From Collybiopsis luxurians FD-317 M1 (lineage: Eukaryota; Basidiomycota; Agaricomycetes; Agaricales; Omphalotaceae), in NCBI GenBank assembly GCA_000827265.1, contig KN834758.1, positions 124,001-188,000 on the forward strand: a DNA stretch of 64,000 bases. Reading direction: 5' to 3'. The notes under the pieces are model-generated. The model worked only from the letters and a program-made list of their open reading frames with translations. It had not been told where the DNA came from and did no database searches. Both the position numbers and the translations under genes were made by a program. The number at the start of each line of letters is the position of its first letter. The first letter of the stretch is position 1. Below are positions 1-10,386 of this stretch, one piece after another.

Positions 1-515
1 CAAACAACGTAAGTATGCAGCAGTCTCCACCAACATAAACCCTTACCGAGCGAAAGAGTTGTGGGCATTGCGAATGAATGTGGAATTTGTGACCGCAAGA
101 CCTTTCATCTGTTCAGGTTTTGGGGAGGAAATCATGCGTAAAGGTAACATTTACTCACTACTGGAGACATTTCTTTTGTTTCATTTTTAAACTGCTCCAA
201 GTGCTCGCCCAGGTGTACGGACGGACAGTTGAGCAGGACGTTGAGAAACGCAAAAGTACCGCAAGCATCTGCCGACAACTGATTCGCGAACCAGACTTGC
301 TCCGGAGTCTCGAATTCTGTGGGCTGAAGGACTTCATCTCTCCAGTTAAAGCAAAAGATGAGGCCATGGGGCTTGAGATGGTCAGTTGCCCATGGTTCAA
401 TGTCATATAATTCCACCAAAGAGAGCTTTTCGACTCCTAATTTGCGAGTTAATGAGGTGAATACCCCTGGATCAGATTCAAGTACTCCAAAAGGTGGGCC
501 ACCAACGAGGTCCAT
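1..515 (-). CDS. Ubiquitin C-terminal hydrolase, UCH37/UCHL5 type (5' part, cut by window edge)
   Basis: Cysteine protease of peptidase family C12 that removes ubiquitin from substrates; UCH37-type members act at the proteasome. The protein starts MDLVGGPPFGVLESDPGVF, and the ESDPGVF opening is typical of the family. The oxyanion Gln and catalytic Cys lie in NQLSADACGT. A 50-base intron at 109-158 (minus strand GTGAGT..ACAG) joins this exon to one encoding MKGLAVTNSTFIRNAHNSFA, which carries the catalytic His. Another donor site (GTAAGG) begins at position 46, so the remaining bases are probably intron and the C-terminal part, including the catalytic Asp, lies outside the window. The start codon at 513-515 fits the family N-terminus. 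Family assignment is firm; UCH37 rather than UCH-L1/L3 is inferred from the N-terminal sequence. Confidence 0.9.
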
Positions 516-972
516 GGCGAGAGTTATTCCTCAGAAATAGCTTTGCCGGAGCCTGTCTATGTCTATGAACGTTAAAGATGTGTCGATAGACAGGCTGGTT
601 CTCGGAATATTATGTGAAGATTAACGCGAGCAGTAATGCCGGATAAGATGGGCCAATACAGCTAGGGAGATCTATATCAAGAACAGGATAAACAAGTCAG
701 AGTATTAAAGATCCTACTGGGATGGAGCTTTTGCGGGTGGGCTACGCGTGGTTTGCCAAGCCTGAAGCGGATGGTTCTAAGCCAAACGTTGAATCAAGAT
801 GTGATGGGTGGGAGAGGAAAAAAGGACGCGATGTACGCGAGCTGCTCACCGCGGTGGGAGTTGGGAATGAGAGCGGGTTGGGCGTCCAATTAGACGCCCA
901 AAGAGTCTTCCCCCACGAGCGCTAACTCATCCTCCTGTTTCCTATCATCTTCCACTCTCATCTTACACCATA
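516..972. other. Intergenic region between the divergent UCH37-like gene and MOB1
   Basis: No convincing gene. Short open frames in it have no recognisable domain. It should hold the promoters of both flanking genes and contains the inverted repeat at 550-596. Confidence 0.6.
550..596. repeat. Perfect 11-bp inverted repeat, 25-nt loop
   Basis: AGCCTGTCTAT at 550-560 and its exact reverse complement ATAGACAGGCT at 586-596 flank a 25-base spacer. It sits 35 bases upstream of the UCH37-like start codon, so it is either a promoter dyad or a hairpin in the 5' leader of that transcript. Function unknown. Confidence 0.6.
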
Positions 973-2076
973 ATGTCTTCTTTCTTTGGGCTGTGAGTAA
1001 TTTGGACATTACCCAATATGCTACTGATATCCGATTATGTTTGTCAGTGGCAAAACGAGAACCTTCAAACCTCGCAAAGACGTTCCAGAAGGTACAAAGC
1101 AATATCAGCTCAGGAAGTATGCTGAGGCGACGCTGGTAGGTTGTTCTTTCAAGGATCCAAACTCTATCCCTCATTTACTTTCGGTTCATTATTATCTGTT
1201 TAGGGGTCGGGTAACCTTAGGCTTGCGGTGCAACTACCAGATGGGGAGGATCTGAATGAGTGGTTGGCGGTACATGGTGTGTTTATTGGCATATCTGTGC
1301 TTGTTTTCCAATCAAAACCAAATGACGAACTAGCGGTGGACTTCTTCAATCATTTAAACATGCTATACGGCACTGTAACTGAATTCTGTACCCGTCAAGA
1401 GGTGAATTTTACCGCGGAGTTGTTTAGGTCAATTTTTGAACGCTTGCTCTAGTGCCCAATAATGTCAGCCGGTCCAAGGTCATATTCTCCTTGTTATCGT
1501 GTTTCCATATGTGCCTTTACCTTTTGCGCAGATATGAATATCTATGGGAGGATAATGTCAAGTATAAACGTCCAACCAAGCTACCGGCTCCCGAGTACGT
1601 TGATGCCCTTATGAACTGGGTTCAAACCCTTCTTGAAGATGAAGCAGTGTTCCCAAATAAGATTGGTGCGAAGCGACAAAAACTGTGTATGTGGAGCCTC
1701 TTGTTTACCTCCTTCCTCCTCTAGGGGTGCCGTTTCCCAAGAACTTCCGGGACACTGTGCGCACGATTGTCCGTCGTTTATTTCGAGTCTATGCACACAT
1801 ATACAGCAATCACTTTGATCATATATGTGCATTAGGGATCGAAGGTCCGTGCTCTTCTTCCGGCCGCCCTTCTACGGTGCTAAACGCCTCATCTTTTAGC
1901 CCACCTCAACACTAGCTACCGGCATTTCTTCCTGTTCATAAATGAGGTAAAGAGTTGTTGGTCCCAATCTTATTTTTTTCTGATGTCAAGCACAGTTTGA
2001 TTTGGTCGACAAGAAGGAGCTCGCACCTCTGGATGAACTTAACAATGCTATTCTAGCAGAAGATAATGCGCGGTAG
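973..2076 (+). CDS. mob1: MOB kinase activator 1 (Mob1/phocein family)
   Basis: Adaptor that binds and activates NDR/LATS-type kinases (Dbf2/Sid2), required for mitotic exit and cytokinesis. Joining exons gives MSSFFGL, then [121 protein letters not shown] and [12 protein letters not shown]. These follow MOB1 end to end at the usual size of about 215 residues. The zinc-binding Cys and His residues of the family ([21 protein letters not shown]) are present. At least six introns are needed; some are read through as open frame. Start at 973 gives the family N-terminus; stop is TAG at 2074-2076. Confidence 0.95.
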
Positions 2077-2522
2077 CTTGCTATCTTATACTTTCATATC
2101 CCCTTACCTGTAACCTCTATTTATGGGAACACCACAAGTTGCACAGAAATTCATTACTCGAAGTTATGCAATTATACAACTACAAGAAGTAAGCTTTTTT
2201 CGTGTATCTGTATGAAAACAGTAGACCATTATCTGCGTGTATGTAAGGCCTGCGGTAAGGTAAAAAGGATATGCTATAGTACAAACCAGAAAAACTGCAA
2301 ATACACCATGAAGAATAATGTACAACTGGACACCAGATCTCGAGTGGGTGGAATAAATAGCGATACTGTGCGTTATATCAGGATGCGTGAATGAGAATGA
2401 TTACACAGAGTGGGGTCATAAAATTTGGATCAGGTGTAGCAAAAGCGTTTATAGACTCTAGAATCAATGATGAATGCAGTTTTAGACGGAAGGCCATTTA
2501 TATTGTACGCTGGAAGCTCGGC
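2077..2522. other. Convergent intergenic region (mob1 3' end / BTB gene 3' end)
   Basis: Shared 3' flank of two convergent genes. A 60-codon frame at 2212-2394 has no recognisable content. Nothing else seen. Confidence 0.6.
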
Positions 2523-3722
2523 TCAGTACCTGAATTCGAGGAATAACCACGAGGTATGACGTACCTTGACAACAGACCATTGCACAATGAGGTTTTTAAT
2601 ACGGTCGTTTAGGCCTTGTTTGCAGAGATCGCAGGACAGATGCTCCCCGAGGGGTGCGAGCGCGGACTCCAGAAAACCCGTGGATAGATCTACAAGTCAG
2701 AGTATTCATTCAAGTGGACGAGAAACATTCTAATGAAACGCACCTGGTCGGGCATCCCAAGCTAGATAGGCCGACGCCAACGCCCAGGCGCGAGTCAGAG
2801 TTTTCTGATCAGTAAAGTCGCAGAAGGGCGTGGGTGCATGAGGATGAGGAGGCTGCAACAAAAGCTGTCCAAATGTCAATTAGCTCCAGTCAAGAAAAGG
2901 AAAAGGAGACAAGACTTACCCTCTTCAAGGCATCCGAACGACCAATATGCAGGAAGAACATCCTACGGAGGTATTTGGGTCCCATTGCCTCCGCCATTTC
3001 ATCCGTGAGTGTTGAGAGCGGAAATGACAGAAGATGTGGAGAACTAGAGACTGCCAACTCCTGCATGTCGTGTTTAGCAGCAAGAGTGTAAACATTGAGG
3101 GGATAAAGTGGTGCATGAGAGAGTAAAAGAGCATGCAACGGGTTATTGGGCGTAACTCGTGATTTGGGCGGAATACCATACAATGGAAGCTGGTTGACTG
3201 CGGTGGACAGGGTTTCGAAGGAAGGGGAGTAGTGGCTGCAAGACATGTCGTAGATAACGTGAAGAATTATGTTCAGAACGGGGGAGAGTTCCGGAACATG
3301 AATGACCATATTAGAAGGCTGTTTCTTGGGAGAACTTGGAATTAAGGAACGAAAATTGTTGTCCGATGCAGCAAGGATAATATGCGAGTGAATGTAGAAG
3401 AAAACTGAATCGGACGATAGAAGAGCCAGGTCCGGAGGTAATGAATGCAGATTTGCCCCAGGATAGAAAGTAGTCGAGATTGAGACGAGCACATTGTTAT
3501 CAGATGGGTCGTCACATATTGGTGAACCGCCGTTCGAATGCTAGACAAGAGGTGAGACGTCTACAGGAAGTGGACCAGGTTGGAACGCACAGGAGGAGTT
3601 GGGACTTGCAAATGGGGAGTAGAGGAGGGACTAGCCTCTGAAAAGTCGTGGTCCTGCAAACTGAGGTCGAGATTGGAATCGGATGCGAACTGCAGAACTG
3701 AATCCCAGTTTGTGATCTCCAT
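2523..3722 (-). CDS. BTB/POZ domain protein
   Basis: Probable protein-interaction protein of the BTB family expanded in mushroom-forming fungi; partner unknown. Exon 1 encodes MEITNWDSVLQFASDSN to QVPTPP. A 50-base intron with clean GTGCGT..CTAG ends leads to HSNGGSPICDDPSDNNVLV. The BTB core follows, with FYIHSHIILAASDNNFRSLI. A later intron after ALKR (GTAAGT..ACAG) joins LLLQPPHPHAPTPFC, and another after DARP joins DLSTGFLESALAPLGEHLSC, then DLCKQGLNDRIKNLIVQWSV. The paired Cys in SCDLC is a noticeable detail of unknown meaning. The last few residues are uncertain: the frame runs to a TGA at 2523-2525, but a further short intron is possible. The longer open frame upstream of 3722 looks like leader sequence. 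Confidence 0.8.
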
Positions 3723-4003
3723 TGTGGAGCAACCAGCGATGACTTGACAAATATTTCTTTCTCTAAGATAGTCAGATACTTGGTAACCAAATATAAAGTG
3801 GATGTTCACTTGAAAGTCAATCCGAGAGGAGGAAAAAAAAAGCGAGATGACGGGAGAGACTGAGAGACCTCTACACAAATAAAGAGCCACACACGCGCGC
3901 GCGACGGCGTAAGTAAGCTTCGGGAGACGATCGGAAACTCTATTAACGTGACTATTTCCGTAGGCGCCCACGGGTCTGACTACTGTAACTACATCCATCC
4001 ATC

Positions 4004-5963
4004 CTAATCTAGGGTCTTTAGCCGATTAATCTTTTCGCGCTTCCCAAAGTCGGAATCGTGAAGTTCCTAGACAGAATAATAATTGTAGAAATTCAAGACA
4101 TCTATCCAGCAATTCTCTTACCATATTCGCAAGGCGCTTCGCTGTCGAAACAGTATTCAATTTTTCCAACACTTTACTTTCAGGAAGAACGAGTTCTTCC
4201 AATTGCACACCTGAGACCAAGTCAGCCCCCAGCTCAATAGCGAACAGAAAATTGTCTACCTATACGGTCTTCAATCTTGAGAACCCGTTCTTCGTCTCTT
4301 TCCGTAACAAAACTCAAGGCCACACCGCCTCTTCCCGCTCGCGCAGTTCGGCCAACCCGATGAGTATACTCTTCTGGTTCGTCAGGCAGGTCCCAATTAA
4401 TGACAATCGCAATATCCTCGATGTCAAGTCCTCGGGCACCAACGTCAGTCGAAACCAACACGGGGACAATCGAGGAACGGAACAGTGATAATGAAGAAAG
4501 GCGTTCTCGTTGTGTAAGTCGTGAATGCAGTGCTGTACTCCGTATGGATAATGTCTTGAGTAATAAAGTTAGATAGGCCGCAGTCCGGGGGCGAGCGCAA
4601 AATATGATAGTCGGAGGAGGCTGTTCCGGTGTCGAGTCCGCAACAGACTCACGCTTCTTCGAGGTGATTTGTTTCTTTTTCGTACTGGGCTCAGGAGGAG
4701 CACGACGAAGGTGTAATGTGCTTTCGGGAGGGTTGCACAAGAAATGGAACAGATAAGACTCTCTAACGTGAGATGGCACTAATACATATGACTGCTTCAA
4801 CGTCGAGACAGTTTCCACCCTATTCGTGGAAATCAGCACAGAAACTACAAGAGAGTGGAGACAACTTACTTCTCCGACATCCGATGGATGAAGGGTTTCT
4901 CTTTGCCGGGTCTGGGAGGTGCATTTGCTACGTTTTCGATAGATGGGGTCAATGTCGCGGTAAAAAGGCAGGTTTGACGATCCTTTGGCAGAATATTGAA
5001 CAAGTAAGATAGCTCTGGAACAAAGCTTGAAGATAATAATCGATCAGCTTCATCGAGAACCTGGAACAGATTTCAGTGGTTGTCCGAAAGATTTTACGTA
5101 AAGAAACTTGCGAGAAATTTGACCCTGGACAGATTCCATTCGCCGCTCCCACTTTTCAAAAGATCTACCAGACGCCCAGGAGTAGCGATGACTACGTGTG
5201 GTCGATTGCCCAATTCGAGTGCTTGAGCCATCATATCCATCCCCCCGACTACCACTGCTGTTCTGATATTCATTGAATTTCCAACTACAGCAAACTGCTC
5301 GGATATCTGGAATGCGAGCTCTCTGACGGCCATTTAAGATCGTGTTATGGTTAATTGCCTGATATTCTTACCTCGTAGGAGTCAGTACCAGCGCGAATAT
5401 GCCATAAGGATCTGCAGAGAGCTTCTGGATGATCGGTAGAGCGAACGCAAGAGTCTTTCCAGAACCAGTTTTGGCGTTTCCGATACAGTCCCTTCCTAGA
5501 CTTTGTTCGTTACACAAACGGTACTAGACAGCACTGGGCAGAGCAAGGACATACCCGCTAGTAATGGCGGTATACATGAAGCTTGAATCTCCGTAGGTGC
5601 ATGGATTGACATGGTTTTGAGTGATTTCTGAATGGTCGATGAGACACCAATTTCAGAAAATGAGGCTGGCAGTCGTGATTGCGCCGTTGATTTGATAACC
5701 TCTGTCCGACGTGGAAGATTGAACCGAGCCAAGGTTATACGCTCTGACACTTCCAGATTCGAAATCTTGTCCTCTGAGTCGCTGGCTTCATCCTCAGAGT
5801 CATCTTGGACATTTAGCTCGACCACAGAATGAGTGGGGCTTGCAGAAGCATCCGGCAGACTGTCGTCCTCTCTGTTCAGGATGTCAAGCTTTAATTTCTT
5901 GGGCTTATACTGTTCTGATTGACGCAGAAGGTCATCGCAACTTGGGCTTTTGCGTTTGGTCAT
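4004..5963 (-). CDS. DBP8: DEAD-box ATP-dependent RNA helicase, DBP8 type
   Basis: Nucleolar helicase needed for 18S rRNA processing in 40S subunit assembly. The N-terminal extension starts [15 protein letters not shown] and is acidic and Ser-rich. Visible motifs in order: Q motif [12 protein letters not shown], Walker A AKTGSGKT (near 5450), [35 protein letters not shown], the SAT motif as [22 protein letters not shown] and [16 protein letters not shown], so all ATPase motifs are intact. The closing exon gives [17 protein letters not shown], matching the DBP8/DDX49 C-terminal tail, after an intron starting GTAAGAG that is otherwise read through. An unusual Lys-rich insert with [11 protein letters not shown] lies in the C-terminal helicase lobe, as in other basidiomycete DBP8 proteins. 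Start is ATG at 5961-5963; stop TAG at 4004-4006. Confidence 0.92.
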
Positions 5964-6262
5964 GGCGGATAGGTAGTAAAAAAAATCGGTGGAAATTACG
6001 TAAACGATACGGTATTCTGCATCCATCCATCCACCCCCAAAGCCTTCAACCTCAACCTCAAGCCTCAAGCCCTATATCTCATGGTACTTAACCCAACAAA
6101 CAAACTCCGGCATGTAATTACCCTACCAAGTATCCTAATATCAACCTTCCTTCTATGTACATATCGACCCCCGGTACCTCAACGGAACGGGGTAGTTTGA
6201 TGCCTACATGCGTCCTTCAATGAATAAGATATCGCACCAATAACTCCTGATATCCTACTATC

Positions 6263-6830
6263 ATGTCGAAAACCGTCACCCCGTTTACTGGTCAGCTCGT
6301 AACCTTCACTACTTCAGTTCCATATGCGGAGGTGATTTCTCGTCTTGAGACTGCCCTCCACAAGGAAACATCAACCGTTAAATGGTTCCCAGCGATGCGA
6401 GCGGCAAAATCCAAAGAAGATGTCGAAAAAGGTCTTCGTGACATTATCGGCAATGATGACTTTATGTGAGCTCTTTGGTCGTATCCTTTAGTCCTTCCAT
6501 TTAGCATCCAAAACTAGCTATTTTTTACAACTACCGATGCACTGGATAAACTTTTTCAAGCCCGGTACCGGCTCGGTCATTGTATATGTCATTGGAAACC
6601 CCGTCATTGCTCAGACCATGATGGTCGAGGACATCCGCGTCGCCTTCAACATCCCTCCGCGTCTGTTGGTAGTTGGGAAGGAGAACGGCGAAGGGACGGA
6701 GGTGCACTATCACCTTCCATCAGCCGTATATGCTATTGGCGACAGCCCAGCTTTGAAAGCTGCAGCTGAAGCTCTAGATGAAAAACTGGAAGCTTTCGTT
6801 CGAAAAATCACGGCAGAGTCGTCGATGTGA
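6263..6830 (+). CDS. DUF302 domain protein
   Basis: Small protein of the DUF302 superfamily (beta-alpha-beta fold, function unknown). Exon 1 encodes MSKTVTPFTGQLVTFTTSV through DFM. A donor GTGAGC inside that last codon pairs with an AACTAG acceptor, giving DFIYFLQLPMHWINFFKPG and then VIVYVIGNPVIAQTMMV, DIRVAFNIPPRLLVV and the alanine-rich terminal helix SPALKAAAEALDEKLEAF. The length of about 165 residues is normal. It is divergent from DBP8 across 299 bases. No catalytic residues can be proposed. Confidence 0.85.
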
Positions 6831-7625
6831 TCTAAGAAATAGCGGGTGTAGATGAGTGATTTAGATTTTGAAGGTAGCGCAGCCTTCAGACCGCGTTGTA
6901 ATCATATTGTACACATACTCTGCAGCACATGTGGAGAAAACATGTTAGATAGATTGTTCTATTTCGATACTGGTCGGTTTCAGCTGGCGCTCCGGCGAGA
7001 TCATGCGAAGCGATTGAGGTAAGATATTCGGCAGTGGTGACTGGAGTACAGAATGCTGCATGGATCGGCAGCGTTGCCAAGCGAGTTGATTTCTGAGGCC
7101 CTCTTTCTCACTTAATTAGGGAAGGGTATGGTATAGAAAGCAAGTGATGAACGTGATTTGCACGTGCGCAGCGCGTTGAGGAGTAGAATTAATCGATTCT
7201 GGTCGACAAAGAAATGTAATACTCTACTGATTGATGTATTGAGAAAACATGCTACGTTATCTTTCTGACACTCAGAAATGTATACTTCTTATCCTCCTTG
7301 CTACCACATCTTATGATTGGATACATGCGTGCGATCGCGAGCAGCTCATTGCGCACCGACAGACCTCGTTCCTGCTCCCAAGGGTCAGTTGTTGCGGGTA
7401 AGGCGCATTAAAGCTTGGATACATCGAAGGAGCCGAGGGAGACGAAATCGTGGTCCGTAATGAGACTGACTGATCCTCCGTTGCCGAGACATAGAATGGA
7501 GAGCACTGTAAATTAAATTAACTTAATAGGTCCACAAGTGGGTGATTGAAACTAAACTGACCCCGTTCCGTCTCGAACAGATTTCGCCCGAGACGGGGAA
7601 AGGCTGCGAGCTCGCAAATCGTTCT
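6831..7625. other. Long intergenic region; may hold 3' exons of the HMG-box gene
   Basis: No independent gene supported. Minus-strand reading between about 7300 and 7600 shows intron-like GT..AG signals (acceptor TTTACAG near 7508) and protein-like stretches such as SSPSAPSMYPSFNAPY, so the HMG-box gene may continue here. I could not fix a single frame-consistent model. A 64-codon frame at 6886-7080 has no recognisable content. Confidence 0.4.
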
Positions 7626-8411
7626 TCAACATTTCTTTGTGTTACCCTCAGGAAAAACATGGTTTGCCACTAAATGAGGATAGGTTGGTCGAGGATACAC
7701 CGCATGTAGTGCCGCTTCGTTGGGTCTAGAAAGGCTTCGTTCCATGGAGGGTTGCCGAATTACTGAATCAGACCACGAAGTCCCAGCCGAAGCAGGCGTC
7801 TGGTTCTTATTCTTTCGACGACGAGAAGAAGGTAAGGCAGGTCCTCGCACATCCAAGTATGTCTCACGCAGTTCGTGAATTCGATCCTTGTCAGGAGCAC
7901 GGACCTCCTCAGCGCTTTTGGATTTGCCCTTTCGAGTGCCTCCTCGCCGAGCGGCAGTGAATCTGTAATTGGGATATCTTTCATTGTGCTGCTTCGAAAC
8001 CTCCGCCGCCCTATCGTGCCATTTTTGCTTTTCCTCCGGGGGCATTAGATTCCAAACCTCGCCGGCCACTCGACTAAGCGTTTGTTGACGTTTTTCAACA
8101 TAGGCTGGAATGACATTTTGCTTCAGAAAGTCAGACCTGAACAGCATGAAAGCATTTGGAGGTCGAGGAATATGTTCAGCAGCGCCATTAGAGGGAGCAG
8201 GAGATGAAGAAAGAGGGACAGGGGATGATAGTGATGACGGTGAAAATTCGGGAGTTTGAAGAAGTGCATGTGCAGTATGGATGCCCTGAAAATAATGAGT
8301 CGTGTCACGATCGGCGGGGAATTCAACATGAGGTGAAGTTGAAGGAGGAGAATTCTCGGGCGCGGCTGGATATCCTGTCCACTGAATAACTTGGTGAGAT
8401 CCTCGGTACAT
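7626..8411 (-). CDS. HMG-box (MATA_HMG type) transcription factor
   Basis: Sequence-specific DNA-binding protein of the MATA_HMG class, the family that includes fungal mating-type and pheromone-response factors. In the 261-residue frame the first about 85 residues are Ser/Pro-rich. The HMG box starts at HIPRPPNAFMLFRSDF and continues through LSRVAGEVWNLMPPEEKQKW and AAEVSKQHNERYPNYRF, with the expected Pro-Asn-Ala-Phe and Trp positions. A basic tail follows, with RRGGTRKGKSKS and SSRRRKNKNQ, likely nuclear localisation signals. The next genes (SUA5, FMC1) are not mating genes, so nothing in the context marks this as a mating-type locus. The stop at 7626 may be inside an intron, with further exons to about 7300. 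Confidence 0.82.
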   Translation of the reverse strand: MYRGSHQVIQWTGYPAAPENSPPSTSPHVEFPADRDTTHYFQGIHTAHALLQTPEFSPSSLSSPVPLSSSPAPSNGAAEHIPRPPNAFMLFRSDFLKQNVIPAYVEKRQQTLSRVAGEVWNLMPPEEKQKWHDRAAEVSKQHNERYPNYRFTAARRGGTRKGKSKSAEEVRAPDKDRIHELRETYLDVRGPALPSSRRRKNKNQTPASAGTSWSDSVIRQPSMERSLSRPNEAALHAVYPRPTYPHLVANHVFPEGNTKKC

Positions 8412-9089
8412 GGTGGTGGAAGGTTTTCAGCGGTCCGCTGTGCGCCACAACGTTAGCGATGAGTCCTAAATGAATTATAGGAAGAGGTGTACCGATGCTG
8501 GAATCGCTAGTCGAAAAAAGACTATGGTGCTGAAAGTTTGATTGCGCCGCAGTGGGTCTACGGGGAAAAATGCAAAAGACTACGGATAGAAGATCTTCAT
8601 CTTTATACTCTTGGGCTCACAAGTAGTAAAAACCTCTCGGCAGAAATGCTTATACATCAGAGAATGAGCTTTCGTCGAGTCAAAGGGCCTCGTGTGACAA
8701 CAAAACAGGACCAGCTGCAGCAATAAGTAGACAAGCATCAATAATTTTTCGATCTTGAAAGGGAAGTTGTAGGGCCTTGTAGGTCATACGGGTGCTCTAC
8801 GAGCTACCATCAACAACGGGATGCAGATAAAGGGTCTACACCCATACAATCGAAAAAGCCATTTTCCAAATTAGGGAGCACAAAGAACATAGATTGAATT
8901 ATGGAGCTACTGGCAAATAAAAACATCAGCTTGATGAATAGAAAGGATTGAGGTGGCCAATGCAGATTCACCTATTGAGTTTGAGAAAGGGTGCATTCTA
9001 CCGGAATTCAACAATGGTATTGCTAGAGAGACGATGGCACGATAAGACTTGGGATTACCCTGGGCGTGAGTGGAGAATACACACGTTGT
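8412..9089. other. Intergenic region upstream of the HMG-box gene
   Basis: Expected promoter and leader of the HMG-box gene and 3' flank of SUA5. A 62-codon plus-strand frame at 8538-8726 has no recognisable content. I see no RNA gene or repeat. Confidence 0.5.
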
Positions 9090-10325
9090 TTAGAACGTGA
9101 TCCATCGCGATTCGGATGCCGCTTTTCTAACACGATTCATTATAGCCAACCCTTCTTTGCATTCGCTGACCTCCTCGATCAGAATTAAGTCCACACTTTG
9201 TTGGTCTAAAGTCAAAAGGGCGTCAAAGAGACGCCGTGCAGTTATAGAAGGGTCGTTCACAGGTCCGAGTTCAAGGCGATACCATTCCAGACCGCTGACC
9301 TCCGGAAGAGGCAATATGCCGAGTGGAGAATCTGTAAGAGCGAGGACACCAATTTTAACAGATGCGGATGGGTTTATTTCGTCCTTTAATGATAACAAGA
9401 AAGATTCCGCAGAAGAAGCAACAACGCCTTGAGGAGGGGAAGAAGTCAGCAAAAGTGTGACTGGAGCGGTAGGAGAATAATGTCTATATTTCATGCCAGG
9501 AGTTGTTGGCGCAGCTTCTAATTTTGCATCACGATAGTCACGTCGGTGGACTAAAACTGTAGAATTATGGCGACCCTCTTGCAAAGTCTGCTCAAGGTCT
9601 TCCACGGTGATGCCACCAGGCCTCAACACTCGAATATTCCCGTCTTCGTGTAAGCCGTCGACCACCGTACTTTCTAACCCTACATCACACGCGCCGCCAT
9701 CGAGTATCACCCCAAGCTTTCCATTCAAATCGCGTCGAACATGTTCAGCTGCCGTAGGGCTCGGTTTTCCGGAGGAATTTGCACTTGGTGCAGCAAGAGG
9801 GGCGTTGACAAGCGCGATCAAGGCCCGAGCGACAGGGTGAGAGGGCATACGGATGGCTACTGTAGGTTGATTGGCTGTAATGATGGAAGGAATGATTTTC
9901 GGATCACTAGGGAATAACAGGGTCAAAGCACCTGGCCAAAAGCGCTTCATGAGAAGCTCATACGACCGGGGCATTTCAAATGACGAAGGAAGCAGACTGT
10001 GCAACATATCAAAAGACGATACATGGACGATCAGGGGGTTATCAGGGGGTCGGCCCTTAACAGAAAATATGCAAGAAGCAGCCGAAGGATTCAAAGCGAG
10101 AGCACCTAACCCATACACGGTTTCTGTTGGAAAAGCGACAGGCTGGAGACGAATGAGATCCTGAGCGGCGACATTAAGTGAGTCTAGGGTATCTTGAGAC
10201 GTGATATTGGGTTGGTTGGTGGAGGAATTAAATGAAATGGCTGTAGGATCACAAGAGAGAACCTGTGTGTGCAGCATTGAGGCTTGACGATGGAATCGAA
10301 CTGAATGAACAAAAGCAAGGCGCAT
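9090..10325 (-). CDS. SUA5: Threonylcarbamoyl-AMP synthase (SUA5/YrdC)
   Basis: Makes threonylcarbamoyl-AMP from Thr, bicarbonate and ATP for the universal t6A modification at tRNA position 37, in cytosol and mitochondria. Intronless. The YrdC domain begins with AAQDLIRLQPVAFPTETVYG and carries FSVKGRPPDNPLIVHV, KRFWPGALTLLFP, AIRMPSHPVARALI, LAAPSANSSGKPSPT and GLESTVVDG. The C-terminal Sua5 domain follows the linker TTPGMKYRHYSPTAP. I chose the start at 10325 because MRLAFVHSVRFHRQASML reads like a mitochondrial presequence, with a second Met 18 residues on that would give a cytosolic form. The frame is open to an upstream ATG at 10409, but that would overlap the end of the FMC1-like gene. 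Confidence 0.93.
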   Translation of the reverse strand: MRLAFVHSVRFHRQASMLHTQVLSCDPTAISFNSSTNQPNITSQDTLDSLNVAAQDLIRLQPVAFPTETVYGLGALALNPSAASCIFSVKGRPPDNPLIVHVSSFDMLHSLLPSSFEMPRSYELLMKRFWPGALTLLFPSDPKIIPSIITANQPTVAIRMPSHPVARALIALVNAPLAAPSANSSGKPSPTAAEHVRRDLNGKLGVILDGGACDVGLESTVVDGLHEDGNIRVLRPGGITVEDLEQTLQEGRHNSTVLVHRRDYRDAKLEAAPTTPGMKYRHYSPTAPVTLLLTSSPPQGVVASSAESFLLSLKDEINPSASVKIGVLALTDSPLGILPLPEVSGLEWYRLELGPVNDPSITARRLFDALLTLDQQSVDLILIEEVSECKEGLAIMNRVRKAASESRWITF

Positions 10326-10386
10326 TTGTTGGTGGTTGTTGACGTAGTAAAAGAAAATGACTCGGAAGTACGATACATCTATATTT

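Noticed and set aside
3561..3998. Longer 145-residue start for the BTB gene
   Set aside because: The upstream 92 residues look like translated leader; the frame simply lacks stops. The ATG at 3722 gives a sensible N-terminus.
3994..6032. ATCCATCC repeats near both ends of DBP8 as element termini
   Set aside because: Short simple-sequence runs in the same orientation, not inverted; the gene between is an ordinary conserved helicase.
7626..8411. Mating-type (MAT-A/HD) locus
   Set aside because: Only an HMG-box protein is present; there is no homeodomain pair, pheromone or receptor gene nearby.
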